From: an uncultured Methylococcaceae bacterium
Lineage (GTDB): Bacteria > Pseudomonadota > Gammaproteobacteria > Methylococcales > Methylomonadaceae
Length of the DNA stretch: 15,899 nt
Reading direction: 5' to 3'
Assembly (NCBI GenBank): GCA_903903365.1
Contig: CAIUYS010000361.1
Location: forward strand, 1 to 15,899
Both the position numbers and the translations under genes were made by a program. The first letter of the stretch is position 1, and the number at the start of each line of letters is the position of its first letter. Below the pieces are notes generated by a model. The model did no database searches and was not told the origin of the DNA. It saw nothing but the letters and a program-made list of their open reading frames with translations. This document shows positions 1 through 7,179 of the stretch, piece after piece.

Positions 1-25
1 CGGTCGGGGTTTGCAACCCCGACCG
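1..25. repeat. Perfect GC-rich palindrome of a dispersed repeat
   Basis: Positions 1-11 and 15-25 are perfect reverse complements (11-bp stem, 3-nt loop tgc). Related sequences occur in reverse at 14405-14428 and, degenerate (20 of 25 identical), at 15752-15776. The 1-25 and 15752 copies are both followed by a similar aaacRtttg stretch. This is one module of a composite intergenic repeat in this genome. Confidence 0.8.
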
Positions 26-56
26 AAACATTTGGGGACTTCAATCGCTTTCAAAA

Positions 57-87
57 CGTGAGTAACGGAGTTGCTAACTCCGTCACG
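57..87. repeat. Second palindrome downstream of hrpA
   Basis: Stem 65-72 (acggagtt) pairs perfectly with 76-83 (aactccgt) around a gct loop, and 57-60 (cgtg) pairs further out with 84-87 (cacg). It lies past the 3' end of hrpA (minus strand), so the transcript may fold here, but no T-run follows on either strand and an intrinsic terminator is not claimed. Confidence 0.6.
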
Positions 88-100
88 CTTCCCACCTAAA

Positions 101-137
101 TTTCTTTCTTCGTGTCCTTCATGTCTTCGTGGTGAAA
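101..137 (-). repeat. 'cacgaag' dispersed repeat
   Basis: Read on the minus strand this gives caccacgaagacatgaagg followed by acacgaag. It is the same repeat as at 14142-14212, 14441-14481 and 15692-15720. All copies in this window lie between genes. It belongs to the composite repeat family that includes the palindrome at 1-25. Confidence 0.75.
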
Positions 138-149
138 ATCTTTTAAGCT

Positions 150-3100
150 TTACCCGCGTTCATCCCAAAGCTTATCCATGCGTTTTACGGAAACCGGATA
201 AGCGGTTTTAAGTTGCTGGGCAAACACCGAAACCCTAAACTCTTCAAGAGCCCAACGGAACGGATCTTGTTCAGGAATAACCAAATCTTTTTTTGCTTTT
301 TTCTCGATGTCATTCCAAAAACGTGTTGAATAACGCCTGACTTCCTGAATTTTTTGCAAGTTATTATCAATTTTATCCAGACGGTATTGTATTGCCTTGA
401 GATAACGAGGAATGGCTTTAAGTGCCTGGTAAGGGGTATTGCGGATAAAACCGACATAAACCAGTAAATCCAATTGCTCATTAATATCGACAGCCAAAGG
501 ATCAGTGGCTTTTAAAATACGTGCTACAGTCTTTTTTATGTCGCCATAATGCGCCATAATTTCCAAAGCCAATTTTCCGGCATCGTTAGCGACGCCTATT
601 AACTCTGACTTGTGTTGTTGTAAATTTTGCTCAAAAGCCTCTTGAGTGCGTAGGCTTTTACCTTCAATAAATACGCTATAAAAAATAAAAAACAACATAC
701 CTTCTTTATAAGAAGCACTTGCGCCCAAGTTTCCACTGGACAAGGTGGGTATAACCGGATGTTTGGGCAAACGATTATAGGTTAACTCTGCCATCGCTGA
801 CTGCGGCATATTTTTAAGAATATAAGTGCATTCTTTACGTAATTGCAACTGAAGCAAACGCATCAAGCCCGACTGGTGCTGGAGTGCGGCTTTCTGTTCT
901 GTGTCAAAAATACGCACACCAACCGCATCACCTTCATCAATAATGGCAGGAAAGCCAATGAAGGTTTGCCCCTTTTGAATAAACTGCCAAGTCTCGGGCA
1001 GATCATCAAATGCCCACTGAATACAGCCCGTATAACTTAATTCATCCGTCGCTATCTGATCAAAACTGTCTTCCGCTTTAAGCGCATACTTAAGCTGTAA
1101 TTTTTTTAAATCCCGACCGTAATCCAGTAAGTTATCCTGATCATCGATGACTCTAAAATTCATCTTTAAATGATCCGTTAAACTATCCAAACTCCAGGCA
1201 TTAAGCGGGATCGCTTCACCGGTTAATTTTCGTAGCCGATAGCCTAACCATTCCTGTACCAGTCCTTTAAAATCAGGCTCAATTTCCAGACACTGTTTAA
1301 CGGTTTGCGGTACGGGAACAAAATGTTTTCTAATGTTCTTGGGCAGAGATTTAATCAAGGCAACACATTTTTCCTCTAATAAACCGGGCACCAACCAATC
1401 AAACACAGATTGAGAAAGCTGATTTAATTGATGCACAGGAATGAGTGCCGTTACACCGTCTTCATTATGACCCGGCTCAAACCGGTATTGCAGAGCAATC
1501 GTTAAATTACCCACTTTCTTGCTGTCCGGAAAATCCCATTCATTGACATAATCTGCTTCCTGTTCCCGCGTTAAATCCTCTTTCGTTAAAAACAACAATT
1601 TGGGATCAGTGCGCTCGACTGTTTTACGCCAGGTATCTAAAGTAACGCCACTGAAAATCTCGGGCGGCAATTTATGATCATAAAACTGATAAAGCCATTG
1701 TTCATCTTCAACCAAATCAACCCGGCGGCCTTTATGCTGGATAATACCTACTTCTTCCAACAATTTTTGATTGGCAACATAGAAAGGTGCGTTACTGTGG
1801 TAATCATGATCAACCAGCGCCGAGCGAATAAAAATCTCTCTGGCCGCTTTGGGATCAACATGATCATAAGGAATCTTGCGCCCTGCCTGCAACGTTAAGC
1901 CATATAACAAGGTTCTTGCCGACACCCTGCAACGCGCCGATTTCTTTTCCCAATGCGGGTCATAATAGTTATGCTTAACCAAATGTGCAGCGCATTGTTC
2001 TATCCATTCCGGTTCAATTCTGGCGACATTGCGGGCATAAACCTTACTGGTTTCAACTTGTTCTGCGGCCATTATCCACTTGGGTTTTAGTTTATGCAGC
2101 CCAGATCCCGGGAAAATAAAGAATTTTAAACCGCGTGCGCCCAAATATTCGTGGGATTCATGCCGAAAACCAATGTTGGATAACAAACCCGGCAACAAGG
2201 CACGATGGATTTTTTCATAACCCGCATCATCCGTGTTCGGGTGCATTTTTAAATCACCTTTAACCACCTGCATAATCTGGGCGTGAATATCAAACCACTC
2301 GCGCATTCTGATGTAGGACAGAAAATTATCGCTACAATATTTACGCAGTTTACTGTTGGATAGATGCTTTTTCTGTTCTTCAAAGGTATTCCAGATGTTC
2401 AGTACCGTTAAAAAATCAGATTCAGGATGACGAAAAGCCACATGCTTGGCATCGGCTTGCTGCATTTTATCAGCCGGTTTTTCACGCGGATCCTGTACGC
2501 TTAACGCAGAGACAATAATGGCAACTTCGGTCAAGCAATGCTCATGCGCCGCAGCAATCAGCATCCGGGCCAGCTTGGGATCGGTCGGAAACTTGGCTAA
2601 CTGTTTGCCAATGTCGGTGAGTTTGCCTGCTTTATCCAAGGCATTAACTTCATGCAATACATTTTTACCATCCCGAATCATTTTATCTTCAGGCGGTTCC
2701 AAAAATGGAAAGTCTTCAATTTCACCCAGATTTAACGCCGTCATCTGCAAAATAACCGCAGATAAATTGGTGCGCATGATTTCCGGTTCGGTAAATTCCG
2801 GTCTGGCAAGATAATCATCATGCGAATAAAGCCGGATACAAATACCTTCGGCAACCCGACCACACCGCCCTGCCCTTTGATTGGCGCTGGACTGCGAAAT
2901 ACGTTCAATCGGCAAACGCTGGATTTTACTGCGATGGCTATAACGACTGATACGCGCATGACCGGTATCGATTACACCGCGTATGCCTGGAACCGTTAAC
3001 GAAGTTTCGGCCACATTGGTTGCCAACACGATGCGTATTTTTCCACCTTTGGGCTTGAACACCCGCTCCTGTTCGCTGACACTGAGTTTTGAATACAGCG

Positions 3101-4160
3101 GCAAGATTTCATATTGCGTGGGATGGTGTTTTTTTAAGGAATCAGTCGTTTCCCTGATTTCCCGTTCACCACTCAAAAAAATCAGTATATCGCCGCGTAA
3201 ATCGCGATACAGCTCATCAACCGCATCCAATATCGCGTTTTGTAGATCGTCACTGGTTTCATCAAGGGCTGTCCTTGCCCTTGACCCTTCGGGCGCTGTG
3301 CGTGCCAATCCGCTCCTGGCGGATTGGTCATCATCTTCTTCACGTTGTTCGATAGGACGATAACGCATATCAACCGGATAAGTCCTGCCTGACACTTCAA
3401 TAATGGGCGCATTATTAAAATGGGTAGAGAAGCGTTGCGGATCAATGGTTGCCGAGGTAATGATGACCTTTAAATCAGGACGTTTTGGCAATAACCATTT
3501 TAAATAACCCAACAAAAAATCGATATTTAAACTGCGCTCATGCGCCTCATCAATAATGATGGTGTCGTATTGGCTTAAGTAAGGATCATTTTGCGACTCC
3601 GCCAATAAAATACCATCGGTCATTAATTTAACCAATGACTCTGAGTGCGTTTTATCATTAAAACGGATTTTGTAACCCACCGACTTGCCAATCGATTCAC
3701 CCAACTCTTCGGCAATACGATCAGCCACCGTCCGCGCGGCAATCCGTCGGGGCTGCGTATGACCAATAAAACCCGCCGCACCCAAACCAATCGACAAACA
3801 AATCTTGGGCAACTGCGTAGTTTTACCGGAACCCGTTTCACCGCAAACAATCACCACCTGATTTTCCTTGATCAGTTTGGCGATTTCATCTTTTTTACCG
3901 GTAACGGGTAAATCGGGGAAATTTAAAGGCGGGATACTGGCAAGACGCTTGTTTCTGGAGGCGACCGATTTATCAATGCGACTGGCCAGTGCATTGATTT
4001 GCTCTAGCGGATTTTTGCCTTTCTGACTTTCACTCCGTAACCGGTCTAACTGACGTTTAAAAACTTGCCTGTCCTGATTGAGACAAAGCGGCAATTGTTG
4101 GGTGAGTTGTTTAACAAGATCGAAAGAAGGCATCAAAACAGTCAGATAAAATGGAACCAT
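150..4160 (-). CDS. hrpA: ATP-dependent RNA helicase HrpA (DEAH box)
   Basis: Cytoplasmic DEAH-box helicase; in Escherichia coli HrpA acts in mRNA processing and in rescue of stalled or collided ribosomes. Visible motifs: Walker A GETGSGKT (residues 107-114), DEAH 204-207, SAT 236-238, and motif VI QRAGRCGR 428-435. These are followed by the helicase-associated region and a long C-terminal DUF3418-type region ending in an RVSVFAQQLKTAYPVS-like block that matches the end of E. coli HrpA. At 1336 residues it is slightly longer than the roughly 1300-residue E. coli protein. Residues about 279-301 look like a translated palindromic insertion (see 3258-3327). No Shine-Dalgarno is clear. An internal ATG at 4133 (MPSFDLVKQL) is an equally credible start, because the first nine residues are hydrophobic and atypical. 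It is divergent from the hydrogenase cluster and functionally unrelated to it. Confidence 0.95.
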   Translation of the reverse strand: MVPFYLTVLMPSFDLVKQLTQQLPLCLNQDRQVFKRQLDRLRSESQKGKNPLEQINALASRIDKSVASRNKRLASIPPLNFPDLPVTGKKDEIAKLIKENQVVIVCGETGSGKTTQLPKICLSIGLGAAGFIGHTQPRRIAARTVADRIAEELGESIGKSVGYKIRFNDKTHSESLVKLMTDGILLAESQNDPYLSQYDTIIIDEAHERSLNIDFLLGYLKWLLPKRPDLKVIITSATIDPQRFSTHFNNAPIIEVSGRTYPVDMRYRPIEQREEDDDQSARSGLARTAPEGSRARTALDETSDDLQNAILDAVDELYRDLRGDILIFLSGEREIRETTDSLKKHHPTQYEILPLYSKLSVSEQERVFKPKGGKIRIVLATNVAETSLTVPGIRGVIDTGHARISRYSHRSKIQRLPIERISQSSANQRAGRCGRVAEGICIRLYSHDDYLARPEFTEPEIMRTNLSAVILQMTALNLGEIEDFPFLEPPEDKMIRDGKNVLHEVNALDKAGKLTDIGKQLAKFPTDPKLARMLIAAAHEHCLTEVAIIVSALSVQDPREKPADKMQQADAKHVAFRHPESDFLTVLNIWNTFEEQKKHLSNSKLRKYCSDNFLSYIRMREWFDIHAQIMQVVKGDLKMHPNTDDAGYEKIHRALLPGLLSNIGFRHESHEYLGARGLKFFIFPGSGLHKLKPKWIMAAEQVETSKVYARNVARIEPEWIEQCAAHLVKHNYYDPHWEKKSARCRVSARTLLYGLTLQAGRKIPYDHVDPKAAREIFIRSALVDHDYHSNAPFYVANQKLLEEVGIIQHKGRRVDLVEDEQWLYQFYDHKLPPEIFSGVTLDTWRKTVERTDPKLLFLTKEDLTREQEADYVNEWDFPDSKKVGNLTIALQYRFEPGHNEDGVTALIPVHQLNQLSQSVFDWLVPGLLEEKCVALIKSLPKNIRKHFVPVPQTVKQCLEIEPDFKGLVQEWLGYRLRKLTGEAIPLNAWSLDSLTDHLKMNFRVIDDQDNLLDYGRDLKKLQLKYALKAEDSFDQIATDELSYTGCIQWAFDDLPETWQFIQKGQTFIGFPAIIDEGDAVGVRIFDTEQKAALQHQSGLMRLLQLQLRKECTYILKNMPQSAMAELTYNRLPKHPVIPTLSSGNLGASASYKEGMLFFIFYSVFIEGKSLRTQEAFEQNLQQHKSELIGVANDAGKLALEIMAHYGDIKKTVARILKATDPLAVDINEQLDLLVYVGFIRNTPYQALKAIPRYLKAIQYRLDKIDNNLQKIQEVRRYSTRFWNDIEKKAKKDLVIPEQDPFRWALEEFRVSVFAQQLKTAYPVSVKRMDKLWDERG
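3258..3327. repeat. Palindromic element inserted in frame in hrpA
   Basis: Two perfect hairpins are adjacent: 3263-3269 with 3277-3283 (7 bp), and 3305-3313 with 3319-3327 (9 bp, 5-nt loop). A small ccc-ttc-ggg hairpin lies between them. In translation this region supplies HrpA residues about 279-301, a segment rich in Ala, Arg, Ser and Gly. From memory, E. coli HrpA passes here directly from an acidic EEADD-type stretch to the QLQAIFDAVDEL helix. Helicase homology resumes immediately afterwards (LQNAILDAVDEL), so the insertion preserves the frame. Confidence 0.7.
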
Positions 4161-5253
4161 TATACGTCAGCCAGATAGTATAAGTAGCACAGAGTATTTA
4201 TATTGCACGAATGATTTCTTTTGTCGCTCATTCAATGTGTTAGCTTTATTTTATGCAATCTCACCTTTCTCATGGTTGTCCACAGACCCACTTAAATCAA
4301 GTAATGGTGAATTATTATTTTACCACCCAATAACCTACAGTTAAGCCCTATGATACGTAGTTGATTTCCTCTTCGACAGCCCTCTTTACTCCAAAACTTA
4401 AAGAGCTTTACCAAAGCTTTCCTTATTTTTTCCATCACTTTATAGAAAAAATAATTTCCTCAAACTCCAAGTTAAACAAGAAATATCTTGGCAGCAAGAA
4501 CAATCTCAGACTGTACCGGTACCGAGCAGAAGCCAGTATTAGCGAAAATCTTAATGTTATTTTAATGTGTTAATAACGTTAAATTAATGTTCCAGTGCTA
4601 TGCTCGTATCCGTATTTTTAACTATTAAATTTTAAAATATCTACCCTAAAAAATATACAACCAATTGTAATTAATAGAAATAAAATTAATATTAGACTCT
4701 AATATAAATCGTAGTCGATAAATAAAAAATATACCGGTAAACATGGATCTTTTTATTAGCTGGAAACGTCTGGGTTTGGGCTTTGTAATATCATTTCGTG
4801 ACAATCTACGAAATTGCAAAAGACTCATCATTCCAGTAGGGTGAGCGAAGCGAGGGTTGGCCGAAATCTAGTGTACAAGGACGTACCAAGAGATACTTGG
4901 AAGTGTCAAGGTACACACTGACATTAAAGTTAACCGACCGCTGGTTTAAGTGATTTTAACGTTGTTTTTAGGTTGCGTTAAGATTGCCATCCCTTGCAAC
5001 TGGATTTAGGGAAAGCTATCTGGTTCGACTGCCACCAAAAGTGGGTCGATATTACTAATATCAGTCCTTTAAAGGATGTTATCTGTCCAGTCTAAAGAGA
5101 ATAGCCCAAAAGAGGAGGTCTGAATAATTGCAATATTTTTTATATAAAAATAAACATAAGTAAAACTGCTCATGATTAAGTATAAATTTAAAATTTAAAA
5201 CTATACAGACTTACAAAACGTAAGGTAATGTATAAACAAGCTTAACTATTATT

Positions 5254-5273
5254 GGCTACCCACTTAATGCGGA
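5254..5273 (+). repeat. Possible solitary end related to the 14252-14395 MITE
   Basis: The sequence ggctacccacttaatgcgg matches the inverted right end of the MITE at 14252-14395 with two mismatches over 19 bases. No matching opposite end is seen nearby, so it would be a remnant or a coincidence. Confidence 0.35.
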
Positions 5274-5324
5274 GTTAGAGCTAACGGGTCTTATAAACCT
5301 GTCTACTCTAACTCCGATTTTTTT
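5270..5324 (+). terminator. Intrinsic (Rho-independent) terminator, plus strand
   Basis: The 11-base arm cggagttagag (5270-5280) pairs perfectly with ctctaactccg (5306-5316), followed by an A and seven Ts (5318-5324). An inner cgggt/acctg pairing is possible in the loop. The T-run is only on the plus strand, yet no plus-strand gene is recognised upstream. It may end an unannotated small RNA, or act as a leader attenuator about 100 bp ahead of the hydrogenase genes. Confidence 0.7.
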
Positions 5325-5424
5325 GTCCCTACTAAATCAGGCAGCCCTGTTATTCATTAAGCACAGTCATGCAACCCGCTATATTTTTTATCCATTAATT
5401 TTCTGAGGATAGGTGTTGATAACA

Positions 5425-5934
5425 ATGAGTAAATTAAATGAAATCCCGGTACATGTAGAATTTATTAACGAAAACATGGTTAGCGAAAGCGCGAGTATGC
5501 TGTTGCCCATTTTGCATCAATTGGTTGAAATGCATAAAACCCTACTTTCAACGGGGCAGGGCAATATGCTTGATTTGAGCCATGAACCGTTAGACCTGGA
5601 GGAGATAGCAAATTTAAAAGCGCTGTTGGGGCAAGGCGAGATTAATGCGAATTTAACGGCTTTAGGCTCGACCAATATTAGCGAAACCAGCATATCCGGC
5701 GTGTGGTGGATCACCCACTATGATTCGGAAGGCAAAATTAGGAACGAATGTATTGAAATCACATTGTGTCCCGATATGCTTAAGACTTTTCCGCAAGACT
5801 TGGAACGGGCGCTGGTCAGCTTGCAAGATAAGCTGAACCACTATGCGCATCCCACCACTCACGATGAAATCGCCAGACAATTCAATGAATTGGGATTTAA
5901 TCCCAACACCGTTTCACCAAGCAATCTTAACTAA
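5425..5934 (+). CDS. HupH/HyaF C-terminal-domain hydrogenase expression protein
   Basis: A 169-residue protein whose central part (LLGQGEINANLTALGSTNIS, then ETSISGVWWITHYDSEGKI, then IEITLCPDML) matches the pattern of the HupH/HyaF C-terminal domain. Those accessory proteins assist maturation of the small subunit in membrane-bound uptake hydrogenases. Canonical HupH/HyaF proteins are about 280 residues with two domains, so this is a single-domain form. It has no signal peptide or membrane segment and should be cytoplasmic. The ATG at 5425 is preferred because aggtg (5411-5415) lies 9 nt upstream; GTG at 5413 and TTG at 5416 are in-frame alternatives behind gagga (5405-5409). It precedes the structural genes, whereas hupH/hyaF usually follows them. 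Its base composition is AT-richer than the genes behind it. Confidence 0.78.
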   Translation: MSKLNEIPVHVEFINENMVSESASMLLPILHQLVEMHKTLLSTGQGNMLDLSHEPLDLEEIANLKALLGQGEINANLTALGSTNISETSISGVWWITHYDSEGKIRNECIEITLCPDMLKTFPQDLERALVSLQDKLNHYAHPTTHDEIARQFNELGFNPNTVSPSNLN

Positions 5935-5963
5935 AATTACTTAATTAAAGTGAGGTTATAACT

Positions 5964-6041
5964 ATGTCCGAACAAGAAGACACTATATTTGAACATCTTC
6001 AACGGCGTGGGGTGTCCCGCCGTTCTTTTCCAAGGAGCTAA
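5964..6041 (+). pseudogene. Orphan Tat-leader ORF, truncated hydrogenase small subunit
   Basis: This 25-codon ORF begins MSEQEDTIFEHLQRRGVSRR, continues SFPRS and stops. Its first 22 residues parallel the start of the real small subunit encoded just downstream (MSNEQTFLEAVVERGISRRS, then F), including the twin-arginine motif at nearly the same distance from the start. It has its own gagg (5952-5955) 8 nt before ATG 5964. The stop codon overlaps the spacer between the aaggag (6032-6037) and ATG (6045) of the real small subunit. It is best read as the 5' remnant of an earlier small-subunit gene cut off where the present one was inserted. A translated leader peptide that couples translation to hupS is the alternative. 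Confidence 0.7.
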
Positions 6042-6044
6042 TTT

Positions 6045-7118
6045 ATGAGTAATGAACAGACCTTTCTTGAAGCCGTTGTCGAACGTGGCATTTCGCGACG
6101 ATCCTTTATAAAATTCGCCGGCCTCACCGCCTCCTCACTGGCGCTGTCCGGGCCTGTAGCCCAGGCTTTCGCAGCTGTCCTGGCCGCAACCCCGAAACCC
6201 ACAGTAATTTGGCTATCGTTCCAGCAATGTACCGGCTGTTCTGAATCGATACTGCGGTCCTACGACCCTTCCATTGAAAACCTGATTCTTAACATCATTT
6301 CCCTGGATTACCATGAGACCTTGCAAGTCGCCGCTGGTGACCAGGCGGAAAAAGCCCGCAAAGACGCCATGGCGGCGGCTTACGGAAAATATGTCCTGAT
6401 TGTGGACGGCTCCATTCCCTCTGGCGCCACGGAGTTCTGGTCATCCAGCGCCGGCAATTCCAATCTGGCGTCATTGAACGACGCAGTAGGCGGAGCGGCT
6501 CTGGTTGTCGCTCTGGGTACCTGCGCCACCTTCGGCGGCATACCCGCCGCCTACCCCAATCCGAGCCATGCTGCCGGCTACGGGGATCTGGTCGCACAAG
6601 GGCTGGTCAAACCGACAGAAGGAGGCCCTTTGCCGCCCTACGTGAATATATCCGGTTGCCCGCCGATTCCTGAAGTGATCACCGGCACTATCGCCTACTA
6701 TTTGGTCAATAAGGGGCTCCCCCCACTTGATGATCTCCATCGGCCAGTGGTTTATTACGGCAAGACCGTACACGACTGCTGTCAACGACTGAATCATTTC
6801 AATCAGGGAAATTTTGCCAAAAGCCACGGCGACATCGGGGCCAAGCAGGGTTATTGCCTTTTAGAACTCGGCTGTAAGGGGCCGGAAACCTACAGCGCCT
6901 GCACGACCGTCAAATGGAACCAGGCCACCAGTTCACCGACGCACTCCGGCCACGGTTGCCTGGGCTGCACCCAGCCAAACTTTTGGGACCGGGAGCATAA
7001 GCCCGACGGCACGTTCGGCAGCTTCTACACACCAGATACCAAGTTCCTCAAGGACTTCACTGGCGCTGCCACTGATTGCTCAGTCCCACCGCTTGCTCAT
7101 GACTGGCTAAAGACCTGA
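6045..7118 (+). CDS. hupS: [NiFe]-hydrogenase small subunit, periplasmic group 1
   Basis: The electron-transfer subunit of an H2-uptake hydrogenase, exported by Tat as a complex with the large subunit. The signal holds S17-R18-R19-S-F-I-K followed by a hydrophobic stretch ending near residue 45. Proximal cluster ligands are C62, C65, C160 and C205. Distal cluster ligands are H243, C246, C271 and C277. The medial 3Fe-4S ligands are C286, C305 and C308. The two extra proximal cysteines of O2-tolerant group 1d enzymes are absent (QQCTGCSES; GTCATFGG), so a standard 4Fe-4S proximal cluster is expected. Chain length is 357 residues and the C-terminus (LAHDWLKT) lacks the transmembrane anchor found in HyaA/HupS. 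aaggag (6032-6037) lies 7 nt before the ATG. It is GC-richer than the preceding genes. The exact subgroup (1b, 1c or 1e-like) needs a phylogeny. Confidence 0.95.
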   Translation: MSNEQTFLEAVVERGISRRSFIKFAGLTASSLALSGPVAQAFAAVLAATPKPTVIWLSFQQCTGCSESILRSYDPSIENLILNIISLDYHETLQVAAGDQAEKARKDAMAAAYGKYVLIVDGSIPSGATEFWSSSAGNSNLASLNDAVGGAALVVALGTCATFGGIPAAYPNPSHAAGYGDLVAQGLVKPTEGGPLPPYVNISGCPPIPEVITGTIAYYLVNKGLPPLDDLHRPVVYYGKTVHDCCQRLNHFNQGNFAKSHGDIGAKQGYCLLELGCKGPETYSACTTVKWNQATSSPTHSGHGCLGCTQPNFWDREHKPDGTFGSFYTPDTKFLKDFTGAATDCSVPPLAHDWLKT

Positions 7119-7179
7119 ACTTGACTGCGGTGCCGTGTAGCGCTAAATCGAATTATCAAAAATCAGGAGCACTATTAAA

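Larger units (their letters stand above)
4161..5424. other. 1.26-kb AT-rich region without a convincing gene
   Basis: No open frame here has a plausible start together with recognisable protein features. Short frames at 4361-4573 and 4646-4831 look like chance. The stretch holds a partly self-complementary segment near 4873-4918 (gtgtac near its start, gtacac near its end, and an inner ccaag-agata-cttgg hairpin), a ggctacccacttaa sequence at 5254 resembling a transposon end, and an intrinsic terminator at 5270-5324. Promoters for hrpA (minus) and the hydrogenase cluster (plus) must lie in it, but none could be placed with confidence. Confidence 0.6.

Noticed and set aside
4361..4831. Short open frames at 4361-4573 (plus) and 4646-4831 (minus)
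   Set aside because: No ribosome site, AT-driven composition, no recognisable domain; treated as chance frames.
4844..4855. gagcgaagcgag motif as a dispersed repeat
   Set aside because: A common short motif, present once in this window; no basis for calling a repeat.
5359..5376. Possible sigma-54 (-24/-12) promoter before the HupH-like gene
   Set aside because: gcac-N5-tgc looks similar, but the GG at -24 is absent and the spacing to GC is wrong.
6045..7118. O2-tolerant group 1d assignment of the hydrogenase
   Set aside because: The two supernumerary proximal cysteines are glycines here (CTGC and FGG) and there is no membrane anchor.
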